DNA of 64,000 nt from Owenia fusiformis. Lineage: Eukaryota > Annelida > Polychaeta > Sabellida > Oweniidae. Location: NCBI GenBank assembly GCA_903813345.2, contig CAIIXF020000011.1, positions 30,434,166-30,498,165 on the forward strand. Reading direction: 5' to 3'. The notes beneath the pieces were generated by a model, which ran no database searches, was not told where the DNA came from, and was given only the letters and a program-made list of their open reading frames with translations. The first letter of the stretch is position 1. Each line of letters opens with the position of its first letter. A program made the translations under genes and the position numbers. Shown piece by piece: positions 14,701 to 29,700 of the stretch.

Positions 14701-17700
14701 GAGTCAGATGTTCATCGAACCCTTATACCCTATATATCATGTTGATACATTTCCTTTAGTTGCTAAGAGGCATGACCTTTAGGGGGTATCTAACCGGCTG
14801 GAAACAAGCGCACGCCAATCACAAAAATAAAATGTCCGATCTTGAACTTCATAGTTAGACTAAAGAAAAACTAAGTGAAATCAAGAAACCAATTTACAAT
14901 TGACACGTTTCATAGAAACAGTCGGAGATATTTAATTTTATTGTTATATCGCAATCAGCCAGGGAACCAATTTAACATTCAGCTGGCATGCTTTTTAGTT
15001 AACATTTAGATAACATTAAGTTTTTAGTTTTCCTTTATGTCTACCACTTTGGGGACGGGGAACAGATCGGAAGAGCAATAGGTCATCAAGATATACCAGT
15101 AGCACCAAATTTGAGAGATTAATGTTATGCGCATGTATTTGGGATGACTTGGTACCTAGTTTATTTTCAATCGACAAGTGAAGGCCACGACCTGACGACT
15201 GGACAAAGCAGTTGTAGTATCCTGAACTCTTTTCCCCATTTTAACCAAACTGTTATACGTTCACGTTCCTCAAAATAGTAGTGATAACTCTTATTAAGCT
15301 TCCTAATATCCACTATCTGTCAACAACATATATCAATCGAATCTCTCATTTGAGCCGAAGTAACACAGCGTCCCTATTTTTATATAGCTACTCAATAACG
15401 AATATATATGCATATTCAAGAACTTTATGATCCAATATAATCATGACCAAACAAACAAGCAAGCAAGCAAGCAATCAAGCAAACAAACAAACTAATAAAC
15501 AAACAAAACGCCACCTAACTAACATTAATTCGCTCAAGCCGTTTCAGTCTCATTCCATGTTGAACATCACCGTGCTATTCAGAATTATTGGTATAGGCAA
15601 TCATATCTCTTATACATTGATCAAATCGCTTTCCAGTAAATGGACGGTTGTCATAAAAGCTAAACACGATATGGAACAATATCCTTTCCTTCATTAATAA
15701 ACCTGCTTGTAATTCGTTATTAGTACACCATTACCACTCTAAGGGTAAAAAGTCCCTGTTCATGAATAAATCACGAACCAAGGACGGTAGCAAGAGGCGA
15801 ATATTGCATGTAAAGGGGGTTATAATGAAATAGTTTGAGGCATGATAGATGCTTCTCATTTTAATATAATAGTCCATTATGTTTGAAGTTTATTGATTTG
15901 AGATTAAATCTGATAATAGCAATTCAATCGATGCATAGTCCTGTTAGGGACCTTCCTAAGTGGGATATGTTTAATGCAATTATTTGAAATCATTAAAAGT
16001 GTTAATAGGTATAGGGTACCATATTATCACACCGTAGATTATTATAGATTTCAGAATTCAGATTCCAAAGCATTATTGTGTGTTCAGGTGACATATAAAT
16101 GTGAAAATACAAAGCATACGCCTTAAATGATTAACTGGTGTTATTTGAGATCTAGACACCTGTATACAGTAAATGTGTCAGCATAGGATCCAAAGGTAAC
16201 CAGAGCAGGGAGGCATTAGGAGAAGAGATGCAGCTAGAAGAGCGCATCGGTCATAAGGAAAAAACAAACCCCAATATCCCATGATCTAACACACGAAAAA
16301 ATTGTGTCTAACATTCACTTAAAATTGAGGAATTCTGAATACAATATACTAGACATGAAAACCGTACTGTATAGATCACTCGAGGCACGATCTCTTGGCC
16401 ATTCGGCTTCGGCTTCGGCTTCTCGTTTCTTCACATTCTATAGTATATCGATAAAAGTATATAAATCAAAACAATATAAACGTGGCTATCCCGAAGACCT
16501 AAATTCTCGTAGTTAGCAAATGAAAGTATAAAAGAATAATAAAGACAAATATTGTTTATTGTCTCTTTTTCTTTGAAAGTACAACCAATCAAACAAACCC
16601 TAATATCTAAAACGATAATAAGATACAGATAGTATCAAACAGTGTCAAGTACCCCTCCACCCCCCCATTCAACATTTTCAAAACCGAAAGTAAAATGTGA
16701 TGTGCATTTAAGAAGTAAATAGTGTTCATCATCTTTTGGCTTAATACTAACGGTACAATACTCGAATCTTAAGTCATACACCTATTGTTTCTTAAGATGC
16801 ATATGTAAACGATACGTCATGTATTCTTTTATCTTAAAGGGAATTATTCAAGTTCGTGCTTGGATAATCAGATTATCAGAGTTTAAGAACATTAATCATG
16901 GTGTTATTTCACCAATTTTCCGGTCGTTTCCATTGATGTTGTTTTGCAGTTAACAAACAACTCAACACTTAGGAGATTGCGAGATACATCCAATCAGCCG
17001 TATTAAAGTTTGATCATTCTCCTGGGTTCGATTTTTCGGAATAGAGGTATAGTCGGTTGAATGAGATTAGTCAAAATATCAGTTTCCCTGGTGTATGCTC
17101 ACATGAAGCTATGAATTAGCACAATACATGAATTGTAAATAATTGGTTATTACTATATATGGTCAATTCATGTTTGGAACTGTGGTAAGCATATGAATGA
17201 CCTTGCAATCAATGCCAAAGCTAGAAGAATGATATAAATCATTTATTCATTACAATTGTGGCCTCTAAATTGTATTAGTATTCAGAGCCGAGAATTTATT
17301 TGATTTAGTTATTACAGTTTTGTTCCTAACCGCTGCCACCAAATGTAGGCTCAACACAAAAATTCATGCTTGGTCCAGGGGTATTTCACTTCTTTCCATA
17401 AAATTTAAGATAAAAGAATTCCTTTGATGAAGGGATGCAAAAATTAACATATGACCCAACTTGGTCATGTGAGGCTAATCTGAAAAGCCCATGGGGATGG
17501 ATTGGCGCATATCAATCACAGGGCATCCCGTTATAGAATTGCATATTTTTATGGATGTCCTTTATAATTTACTTCAATTTGCTAACTGAACTCAATTTTC
17601 TAGATTATATTGGTATGATCGAAATTTTAAAGCTAAATATCTTCGGCAACGTAAGATAATTCAATGAAAAACTAAAAATATAGAAACAACATTTACCGTA

Positions 17701-20700
17701 CGCTATATATTTTCAAAGAGAATGTACTTACATTCTGATAGCTGGTTCAATTCCTTCAGTTCTTTAACTGTTTTGACCTGACAAAATGTCGATGAACTGA
17801 TGTGTAAGAGGTTTGGCGATATTGGACTGCACATGATTCGTTAGTGTCGTGAGTGTGAGCCTACGTACCTTGCCAAGAGTAGACTTCAACAGGTTGTCAT
17901 CACCTCCTCTGAGACTTTTCACAACGTTGTTCATTCGAAAGGTCAACTATTATTGTTACGTCAGACGCTGGTTACCCTGCATGCAGAGTCTAGTTAAACT
18001 ACAGATGAAGCTCTCTTTTAAGAAGTAAAGTCAAACGAATGCAAAGGGTAGACGCTGGTGATAAATATCAGTTTAGATTTAAATGATGATAAATACAAAA
18101 TGAATGATGTATCATGCGGTCTTCCCGGGGCTGTCTTGTATTCAATGAAGTAGGAGGTGTGACAACTCTAGACTGTGTTTGGCTTCTAACAAGTGACAGT
18201 TTACGTCAGTATCGTGTCTACAATTAAAACTTAATCAATACAGTGCGAGAATTAGAATAAAACAGTGTGTCAACACCTTCTCACATCCTATCTTATTAGT
18301 TACAATATTGTGAAATAAAAAACACACCTTTCCATTGATGAATTGCCAATGCCACCAGAAAAAGAACGCAAATATAGCATCATCTATCATCATCATCATC
18401 ATCATGCCCATTCCCAAACCCTTGCCATTAAAACACGGACATTTCAGTCACAGTTACATCGGTGAATTGAAAGTCATGGTTCATTCTTGAAATGTTTCTG
18501 ATCCAACTGGTAATATCATTGAAAGTCTTTTCCATATCTGTTCTTCCGGAGATCTACAATACAACAGGCAGAGATGCCATGGGTACCAGAATGAACTAGT
18601 ATTGAATAAATGATTATAATGACACAGATCGACTGATTAAGAAACTTCATAGAACTTTTTATTACTATGAGTACTTTGCAGTGCAGTATTTTCGTTTCTG
18701 GTTTGAAAGAAAAAATAGAGCATGTATAGGGTTATCATGCCGTGTATGAATACAATGTCAAAGATGATCATGTTTTCCAATTGGATAATATGTCCCTGGT
18801 CACATTACTACTTATCCTGCCCTACTAGTATGACAATGCACTCTACCATATGGATACAAGTAAAACTTGCCACTTTCTGCAAGTTTCATTTCAAAACAAA
18901 ACCTACATTGTGTCGAAGTAAGTAGCCCAATGCCATCTCGGGATAGGAGGGGAAAAATTACACAAACCATTATAAGCCAAGCAATGACATCGGCTCCACA
19001 ATTTGGCGTAACAATAGACTTAGTTGGTGGCTATTTGGCAAGTGCGAGCTTACCTCGACTCCCCGGCCTCAACGTCGACGTTTGCCTCAACTAAATCTAG
19101 CATAATACAGCATCATGAGAAGATTTAAGAAGCACGTCAGCACCTCCTAAAACATATTTGAAAATATTTATTTAAGCCCAAGCTACATAAGAGGAAAATA
19201 CCAAATTGTAATACTTGAACACAGTATGAAGAGGAACTTTGAAAAGTACAGTCGGCCATGACGAAACTCCTATATTCCAAACAAATATTTTATGCACAAA
19301 GAAATAGTGTCCAACGACGCCCAACATCAAACCTATGATGCGCTAAAACGTTTAAATTCACACGTTGTCTCATATTGACATATCAAAATTGACAAAACTA
19401 CAATTAACTGTACCATTTCCATTGGTTTTCCATCTTAAAAAGAGAGACCAATCTTCACTCCTCGAGTAAGAGAAAATCTTTTGATCTAGTCTTCGCCAAT
19501 CAAAATACTGAGAATATGGTGGATAAAATCAAGCTACCAAGTCAAAATAGCGTTCGCTGAATTTTATGTTTTCATTGACATGGATATGTATCTGGCATTT
19601 ATTTCATAATAAAACTATCATTATTAAAGGCCGTGACAGGTAACTGACAGCTAATTACTAGGCTAGCTATTTGTATTGTGTGCACTTATTATCCCAATGA
19701 ACATTCGGTAGGGATATAGTGAAGTCGAAGTCATCCGTCCGTCAGTCCGTCCGTCGAGAAAACGGAATTTTGCATTAATTTTTAGATCCCTCTGAATTAT
19801 GACTTTAACATTCACAACTGAAAGGCTAGATTTCAAATATTGGATCGTTTTTCAGATTCGTACCTCATAAAATCAAAATGGCCACCAGATGCGGATTTTT
19901 CTTCTTGAAATCTTTTTTTAGAAAATATATACCATACATATATTCCATGTTTTTTTACCCCCGGAATCATGTATAGGGGAACGAGAAAACAGAAATTTTC
20001 ATCAGTTTTGAGATCTCTCCGAAGTATGACTTTATTAAACTCAAATATTAAGAGAAGAATCCCAATAATGCATCTTTTTCTGATTAGAGCCAAAATGACC
20101 ACCTGATGTTGATATTAGTAACTATTATAAGTTGAGATCCCTTCAAAGTAATACTATATTACACTCAAGTTAAATATATTTATTTAAAAGTACATCACAA
20201 TTATTGTATCATTTATCTTACTTGTGGTTCAGAAAATTTAAAATGGGATACCAGAATTCTCAATATTTAGGAGGTATATTATCTGGTTTATTGTATTATG
20301 ACATTTTTTAAATTCATGAATAATTTGTTCGTTGGGTTGGTTCTCCATGGAATTGCCATTTTCTAGTTGTACTAAGCTCCGCCACTTATGGTATCTTAAC
20401 TGATGTTATAATGCTGAACTTAAAGGGAAATGAGATTTAAAACAAACATGTGTCCCTTTTCATTATTAATAACTCTAAATGAATGCTTATTAGCGTGTCA
20501 CTTAGCTTTTTTGTCTATCCTATTATTAAGACAGAGACACGCTTTGTCACTCTGATTAACCATATCAAATAACAATTGATACATCATTCTAATTATTTTA
20601 GTCATATGTTTTAAGCAGTGTATGCAACCGCTCTTTCACCCATTCAATCATTGTGTGGTACCAGCAGCTTCTACTCTAAGTAGTGGCTGTGGTTTATTCA

Positions 20701-23700
20701 TTGAAGAAATAATTTATTTCCGTCGCAGAGCTGAATAACAAATCACAGCGTAGAGATTGGGATGTGTCGTAGTACCCCCATAAATGTGGGATTGGTTTTT
20801 CAAATCACCCCCACAACTACTTGTGTATCTTGTTGTTGAAAAATGTTGTCAGTATTTGAGACAAAGCTGAATGTTGACTGAATAACCACCATCCAGCAGA
20901 TGCTGAATAACTACTAGTAATCACAGCGTAGAGATTAACATGCGTAGATGCTGAATAACCAATCACTGCGTAGAGATTGGCATACGTCGTAGATGCTGAA
21001 TAACCAATCACAGCGTAGGGGTTGGCATACGTCGTAGATGCTGAATAACCAATCACAGCGTTGAGATTGACATGCGTAGATGCTGAATAACCAATCACTG
21101 CGTAGAGATTGGCATACGTCGTAGATGCTGAATAACCAATCACAGCGTAGGGATTGGCATACGTCGTAGATGCTGAATAACCAATCACAGCGTAGAGATT
21201 GTCATACCACTGGTGTCAATTTTAGCCTCTTACTCCACAAGAAAACAACGGCTTTTCAATCAGATGGATGGTGTCAGATTGTTAAAAAATGATTTATCTT
21301 TAAAAGGATATACAATACATGGCATGGTTTAATGTTATATCATATGATATTCATCCTTAAACTTAGGTATTGTTTTTTTGGCCCACCCTGTATATTCTCA
21401 GACAACATTTTTGCCACCGAGCCTCTGGGTTGGTTGAATCTAGAATTCAGAATTGTAATAGATAAACTGATGTTTTTCTTAATGCTAATGAAATTGCCAA
21501 TCAAAAATATTTACAAACAAATCCTCATATTTCGAGCCACCGAATTACAGCATAATGGTAACATCGGAGTTGTATCTCCTATTCATACGATTTGGAATAC
21601 TCTGATAAGGTTCAATTTGTTGGACACAGCAAATAACATGTTAAACACTGGTATTTATCCCTCAAAATCAGAGTGGCACAAATTAGTATTAGGACGAGTA
21701 AGATACACTCAGAAACTTAACTTAATGATTAACTGTACTTTGAAATATTCTACCCATTTGTTTATTCGAATAAGATGTTCATTTAAACCACTAATCTGGT
21801 GGGTACTGTGCAACAGATATCCTGATAAATGCATGTATTTTAAACTAACCAAACACTGAATGCAAACAATAAATGGGGCAATAAAAATGCCTTATATGTA
21901 ATTCTGGCGAGATTGAGACATTAGAACATTTTACTATATTTTGTAGCTCTCTAGATGCTGAAAGGGTAGCTCTACTAGCACTTTTTAAAATGGGAGAAGA
22001 TAATGTACTCCAGATTTTTAAAGAGGATGATGATTTTAATATGATTTTAAAGGCCACGGCAATTTATTTTATGTCTAAAAAACGCAACCTGTTGATGTAA
22101 ATATGTTTGGAAAAAAATATTGAAAATTGTAATGTACTCACATAGAAATAATGTGGTAATAAAGGATACAATACAATATATGGACATTTATTGACCTATC
22201 GAAAAGAGAATAGTTCAAAATGTTTGGTTGCACTAGAAACCTGAAGTTCTCAGTATTTGATTTCCATGAAATATCCTCGTCGATGAATGATGTGAGGGAA
22301 AGCTTTAATGCCGATCAACCATTAGGCAAAATCTCGCCATTCCAGAAGCGGCGATTAGATATTCTGTCCATGTATTGATATTGTACATGTCAGTTATCGT
22401 GATCTCTCAAATCCCAATAGGTCAGTCCTACATCACCGTTCCTTAATAATCGTAATAGGAATAGAAGAAAATCCAATTAAATGGAGTATCTTGTAAAATT
22501 ATCAAGGTTTTGAGATTCAATTAAGGATGTTTCCATCTGTCTTACATACAATTGTCAGTTATCTATAAGGCTATTGATGGAGTCTTAACCCTTGCAGATC
22601 GCAATGTTTTCGTACATCACGGTATTCGTTTTAGATTTAGACTTTGTACCCCCATTATCATCCTTCTGCCTAAGCAGAGAGGAGACGGAGGGGAGGGAAG
22701 GAAAACTAAGTTGTATTGCAACACTAATACAGCAAAGCACCTAAAATACAAAAAGAAACGTTGGTTTTGTATTTAAGTGAATTGGATATTTATTTAGTTT
22801 TTCAAAAATGGTATCACGTTTTCATGGAAGGGTTTCCCTGTGTATTTTGAGGTCATGTATAGTAGCCATAACTTTTTGATGTTCCGGTGTGACAGAAATT
22901 ATGGTCCCCCAGGGATTATGGTCCCCTTTCTTAACGGCCCTTACTGGCACCGATTGCGAATAAGATATTCAGGGAAAGAGTTATATTTAGGTCACCATAT
23001 AAATCAATGGAGAGTAGGACCATAATTTGATAGGACCTCCTACCCTTTTACACCTGGCTAGTTTTAGTCGCAATACTTAAAAGTACATTTTGTAAAAATT
23101 GGAAGATACGTCTTGGTGCTGAATTAACAAAATGCCAGCACCAGTCCTGTTACTTTTGGAACACACGTTACGTGACAGCCCAACATCTATCAATATTTTT
23201 CAAGCCAATATTTCCGGTTCACTATCGCAAATGTGAATATTTCAATTCAATTTGTAAGTATTTCATTAGTTGGGTACTGAAAGCGTTCTGAAAGAAATAA
23301 TGTGGATTATTCGCTCTGTAATATCGAAATTCAACAAATCAAATATCTCCTTTTTCAATTGAATTTATAATCGCTCGCAGGCTCCTCAGGGCCCTATAGA
23401 TCATTCCACTGGTCGTCCTAATGAATTCCGTGTCATATTTAACGTCACAGAAGCAAGTAAATATAAGATGATAATAATACTTCGATGTGACAGTAGTGAT
23501 AAATTTCGAGTTGAAAAATGTTCAAATAGGCTTCGTTCTGTACTTTATTTAACAGTGAATCAACAAGATTCCTGTATCATTTAGCAGTGAATTACTTTCG
23601 ACAAGAACAAATACGTTTCTCTTATATTCTGGATTATTGTAGCTGGCAGATTGGAGTTTAGGAGCTCTAAATGACCAATACTTCAATTACGTCCAATTTC

Positions 23701-26700
23701 AATCGTACCTCAATATTTAACTTTGGACATCTGAGCATAACGAAGATAAATGTTTCATTTATTTTCTGATTCCATGATTCTAATGATTTACTTAAAGTAG
23801 GTAGGCCTATGCACTTATATTATACCCAGGCTGTTCCATGTAGTATAGCGTTGTTCCGTGATTGAATATAATCTACAAGATGGTTTATAAAATATAAGAA
23901 ATGATAGTCCACAGAATATATGATAAATAGAGGTTATACCTAATGAGAAATTGTATATGGGGTTATCCTGAGGGAAGATATCGTATCATCTCGTAGGATG
24001 AGGCTACTATACAATTCCGACTGTTTTATATAAATAATACCAAGACAAAACACGAGGGCACTAAATAAGTTTGAAAATAAGAAAAACATAAATGCATACA
24101 AGGATGGATATAGGATATCATTTTCGTGTAAAAGAAACAATGTTTACAGAATTCGAGCTGAATATTTTTTAATTTTTTTTTTATAATCCAAATTTCGCTT
24201 TATTTATATTTTTATAAACATGTTATGATTTTAATGCTTGTTTATTGAAAAGGTTGCCTTCACCATTTGCTGTAACTTTAAATACCAAGATTGAGTGGTC
24301 CATGCTTCATACGTGGCAAGTCAAAAAATAAAATCAGATCAAAATCAGACTCCTGGACTCAACTGGGGTGTAATCGAGAGTGTAAACGAAGGGCATAAGC
24401 TGAATTGGAAATAAAGTCCCTCAAAGAGCGAGAAATAGTTGAGTCATGATCACAATAGAAGACAATATGAGCGATCCATACCATCCTGATACTTGGCAAC
24501 AGCAAAGTTAGTTATATAAGTTGTTATTTCATTCTGTATTTGGGAACACACTGAACATCCAGATATGACCCGACCTATTGCCAATTTTCACATTCTTGTT
24601 TAGATTGATTTAGATAAAAGCAAATTCCGACATAATCGAAATGTCAGTTATATTCATTAAGTAATTACATTGAAAATCTATATTAATACCAGTGAAATTG
24701 ACTCCCGGGATAAGATCATTATACTTTTCTTTTATATACAAGTGACTTGGGAATCATTACAACAACAGACATATGCTTTGGAAATTACGAAATATGGCTT
24801 AGACTAATTGCGATGCGCTATATTACATACCAGAGACACAACAGGGAAATAAAGACAATTAACCAAACGATTAACTCTGTCCATTGTGATCCACCGGAGT
24901 CTGTCGATTCGATTTAGTTTAAATACTAATGTAAAAATACATAGCATTGGATATGTTTAATTTGTAGTTCTCTCATGAGTGATCAAATATTACGTAAATT
25001 ATATATAAAAATGATGTCTTTAAGAATACCCGAATATTTTGATTCAAATCCCCTTTTGTACAAGGTTCGCCTCACCTTTTCATTATATGGCAGAGATGAG
25101 TCGATACTAATTTTGCCAAATTGCGTCATTCAATTAAATATGAGACCCCCGGGTGAATTTGTGAAGCAATACTTCAACAATTACCCTCTGTTTTAAAGTC
25201 TCAGGAAAGTAAAATCAGATCAACGGCTTATAAACGAGACTCTTGTGAGTTGATAGACGTAACTGAAGCGTTTGACTCGGCCATAAGGCTACATTTGGTG
25301 ACTCCAGCTTATAAGTCTATATCCATACCATGACTCATCGTTTTAGTTTTGTAACAAATCAAGGGTGAAACAAACAAACGAACAAACAAAAACGATAAAG
25401 AAATTAATATCTCAGTCCAATGTCAAGTATATTAACTATTTAAATGATACTTGAGTTTACTAGAAAAAAATTATAAGAATGATAAATAGAGATTTAAAAA
25501 AGCTGAACTTTTTCTGATTGTTTAGGTGATTACGGCCAGAAGGGCATGGAAGCGTTTCATAAAAAACTTGATACGCTGGACCATATATGTGCAGCAACAA
25601 GAAAGCAGATAGCCGAAAACGCCGGACCGGATGAATTTGACGATGTCATTAAAGCACTCTTATTAACCCATACAGCTCGAGTGGTAATCTGCTTCTGCCA
25701 AGGGACAACTATCACGAAATTGTACGAGGCTGCCAAGAGGCGCAACATAGAAGGGCTCTTCCTATTTATAGGCAGGTGAGGTGATAAGAGGATTTTATAA
25801 TTAAAAATCGATAATCCATTAGACCAAAGGGCACGATTGGCAACCTAAATCAGGAGTAACTATGAAAACCGACTAAAATAGTAGAAAATTAGTGAAGTCC
25901 TTGTAGAATCGTCGGGATTCGATACTAAACAACTGCAATGAAAAAATCGAAATGCATCTTTTAGGTATCGTTGTCGAGATTAACTTCTAGAAGATAAGTG
26001 TTAAGATCTTTGAATTACGACCGCTTATGTCACTATTATTGTTCTAATTTTCAATTGAATAGCTCACTTCTCTATCACGTTTCTCACGTACACGTTAACG
26101 CTTTTACGTACATTCATGTATATATTTATACCTAAATGTACTTTGAGTTACTTCCTTCTTCCAATTGTTTCATCATTTGCATGAAATTAACCACGACCTC
26201 CGTATATTGATAAACGGATAAGTATTGTTTTCTCAAGTTGTATTCTTCTATTGTGGCAACTTGATGACAGACGCTGCCATCAAGAGTCAATTGATCTTTC
26301 GAGAATAACAACGATTTGGCACATTGTTCTTTGGAACGCTTTATCAACAGTAATACTTCATGGATGTACAAACTTGGCATTGTTGGTCTGCCTTTTGCGA
26401 GCAAAATACTCCATGTCTGAATAGCTAATGGAATAATAGAAACTGAAAAGTGATAAGTCTGAACAAATATTTTACTTTTCTGCCACGTCAGGTAAAGCAA
26501 AATTGCAGATGAAATAGCTGCATTGTGTATGGTAGCTGTATTGTACATGGCAGCTGTATGTAGCTGTATTGTATATGTCAGTTGTATTGTACATGGCAGC
26601 TGTATTGTATATGGTTTATGGGTTTCAATAAAGCTATAATTTTCTAGTCTCTTTCAAAGATAAGATTCATTTGTATATCAATATCATACACGGTAATCTA

Positions 26701-29700
26701 GCACACCAATCGCATCCTTTCCAGAACAATTTTACAATAATGAAAACTATAGCGTTTTGCGGTGAATATATCGAGCATGATATGATCATGGCATAACATA
26801 TATCATAAACATGTGGAATCGTGTTGTGAAACACGAGTGCAAAATCCTCGTCGAAAGTTTATCACCCGTCGCCATCGAAACGAAATCGTGGCAATCCGAA
26901 TCTTGAGAACCCAATTTGTATCACATATGCCCATATAAAAAGTTATATGGCGTACATTAAAGTTCGTTTTGGGACAACTTTGGGACTTCGCGATCGTTGG
27001 ACACGTTGGCCATTGCCACCTCCCCAAATATATAATTATTTCAAACTAACTTAACAAAAGAATAAATTTCATGTTATGCTTTACAGTGACGGCTGGAACG
27101 ATCGACCTGACGTTGTTGAAAATATCGAGGAACTTGCAGCGGGTGGTATGTCTATTCGTTTATCATGTCCACATACAAAATGGTTCGACGAGCATTGGTT
27201 GAGTCTGAAGCCAGAGACGAATACAAGAAACCCTTGGTTCAAAGGATTCTGGCAAGAGAAGTTTAAATGCTATCTGAATGGCTCAGATAGAGATGCCAGA
27301 TACACTACACCATGTACTGGTAAGTACAGGCATACAGCTGTTGAATGTACTATTGTTTTAAATAAACAGAGACCACAGAGTTATTCTATGCCTTTGCTAT
27401 TTTTTGCCCACTCATTTTAAAGTCCGTTAACCTTGACGATAACTGCAGTTTTCGTAAGATGTACGAAATATTATAAAAATGTGCTTTTTGTTTTGCTCTC
27501 AGTCGCTCCCTTGGTGGGGTATTGAGAAAAGTATTTCATTTATTGCTGATAGCCGCTGGGCTTATTTTGGTATGTGTACATCTACAGGGTGTCCCGAAAG
27601 TATGGCCCCCCCCCCCCTAGGCAGACATATACCAGTGTCGCCATAGTATGTGTCATATATCATTTTAAAGCTTATCCAAAGTTACATTGATTCACCAAAT
27701 ATCATGGTTCAACTCTCAAATGTGAAAAAATTATAGGCATTTCAAAATTTAGTGTTTGGTCAAAATTAAGTTCAATTTTACACCAAATCAATAGTCATTG
27801 TGTCCTCCCGGGCCATTTTAACAGGAGCAATTATTTTCGGGTCGGATGGATATTGAGTTGGAAAAAGAGAACAGTGAGGGTAAAAACTCTAAGGAAACTC
27901 TTCTAAAGTTCCTTAACAGGTTTTAAGGGGGTTATAAAATTCCACACCCCTATTTGAAGGGCTTTTAAGGTCATATCTGAAAATAATTGCTACTGTGAAC
28001 ATGGCCAAGGGGGGACTCATTGACTAGTAATGTGGTGTAAAATTGAACTTTATTTTGACAAAACACTAACTTTTAAAATGACTGTAACTTTTTCCCATTT
28101 GGAAGTTAAGCCATGATACTTGGCAAATCAATGTAACTTTGGATAAGCTTTAAAATAATATATGACACATACTATGAGGACACTGGAATATGTCTGCCTA
28201 GGGGGGGGCCCCATACTTTCGGGACACCCTGTATATATTGGAAGCGGAGAAAAATATTCTATTCTGTGACATGTATTAATAAGAATTGATCAATTTAATA
28301 ATAATATCTCTCAATTGCAACTCAAACCACACTCTGTATTTAAACAAATTAATATTTTTCAAATCCTCATTATACTTATTACACTATAAAATAAGTAATT
28401 ACATGAAATAAAAGTACCATCGTCAAAAAGAAATTAATATTTGTATTTTGCTCGTAATGAAATATCGCTTGCTGAAGGATACTATGAGATTTATTTTATC
28501 AGAAATCACGTAATTACGTGGATCGGCATCAATTGAGATGCGTAAAGGCGTTATTTTTCTCAGCCTGGGAGTCATTATTAACGTTTTATAACATAACTCC
28601 AACAAAACATTAACTACTGAACCTTAGTAATACGGATATTTTGTTTCAAGTGACATTTCTTCATGGGTGCTGAATCTGTTAACGTAGCAATTAGTGTTAA
28701 GCGTCAACGGTACTATTCCATATTTATTTATTTATACATCAATTACTAATTATGACACTATTATCACATATGTTGTGTGTAAGTTTATTAACTGAACGAT
28801 TCACATTTTCTATAGGAAATGAAGATCTCTCTCAAGACTTCAAACCAGATGCCAAGATCGGGTTTGTGGTCAACGCCATCTATACCGCTGCATATGCACT
28901 ACATGAGATGCACCAGGACCTTTGCAACGGAACCCCAGGTTAACCTCTTTATATTTTAATCCCATAGCCTTTAATATGTAAACCGTTGTCAATTTGACAT
29001 ACACCCCTTAAACGACAAGGTGGTGTCCATTTAGCGATAATTCGTAACACAAATATGCGCCCATATTCAACACGCCCATTGTTATAAAATTGTATCTATC
29101 ACTTTTAAACAATTATTTAGACCGCTCCTTACAGTTAAAGGGTGACGATTAGCATCCCGTATAAAAACAATATGGCGGCTCCAGGCGAATCAACTGGATC
29201 AGTCCATTTTTAAGAAATAAGTAATCCGTTTATAATGCTTTTGAAAACGTTATCCAAAGAGTGATTGCGTTCAAATAATACATGTACAACAGACAATATA
29301 AATTCTTGTATTAGAAACCCGTTTGTCTTGCTTTGTTTCATTTGTAGGATATTGCATATGCCAAGCTGTGTGCTATTACGTTATGGGGAAATTTAGATGC
29401 CAATTTTTCCTTATTATACACAAATAGAAGATCCTGAAACTTCACCCATAAATGTGGAATTGATTTGTCAAAATAAAAATCACCCTTTTATAAATGTGTG
29501 ACGATCTATAATATACTTATAACAGTTAGAGGTGTTGACACAACGACCTCGAACCTGTGAACCCTTGAGTATTATTCCGGGATCGGGCCTTTTATACTAA
29601 ACGGTGAGCAACACAAGAAACGAGCGTTCGATTTGCTAAACGATATGCGTCACCCTTTAAAGATAACTGCATCGTTTCATTGATGACACTTAAAACTTAT

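Larger units (their letters stand above)
11441..20725 (+). other. mGluR intron 1, central part
   Basis: AT-rich intron DNA without a recognised gene. It contains an inverted-repeat pair (13195-13828), a CAAG/CAAA simple repeat (15461-15512), a dispersed repeat (17968-18056), a CAT run (about 18386-18405) and a CCGT run near 19735-19755. Open frames are short and unremarkable. Confidence 0.55.

Noticed and set aside
17022-17040. Possible tRNA B-box-like GGGTTCGATTT
   Set aside because: No matching A box or cloverleaf could be drawn around it.
26132-26548. 138-codon reverse-strand frame in mGluR intron 2
   Set aside because: No recognisable family and no exon signals. It could be a transposon fragment; a protein search would decide.
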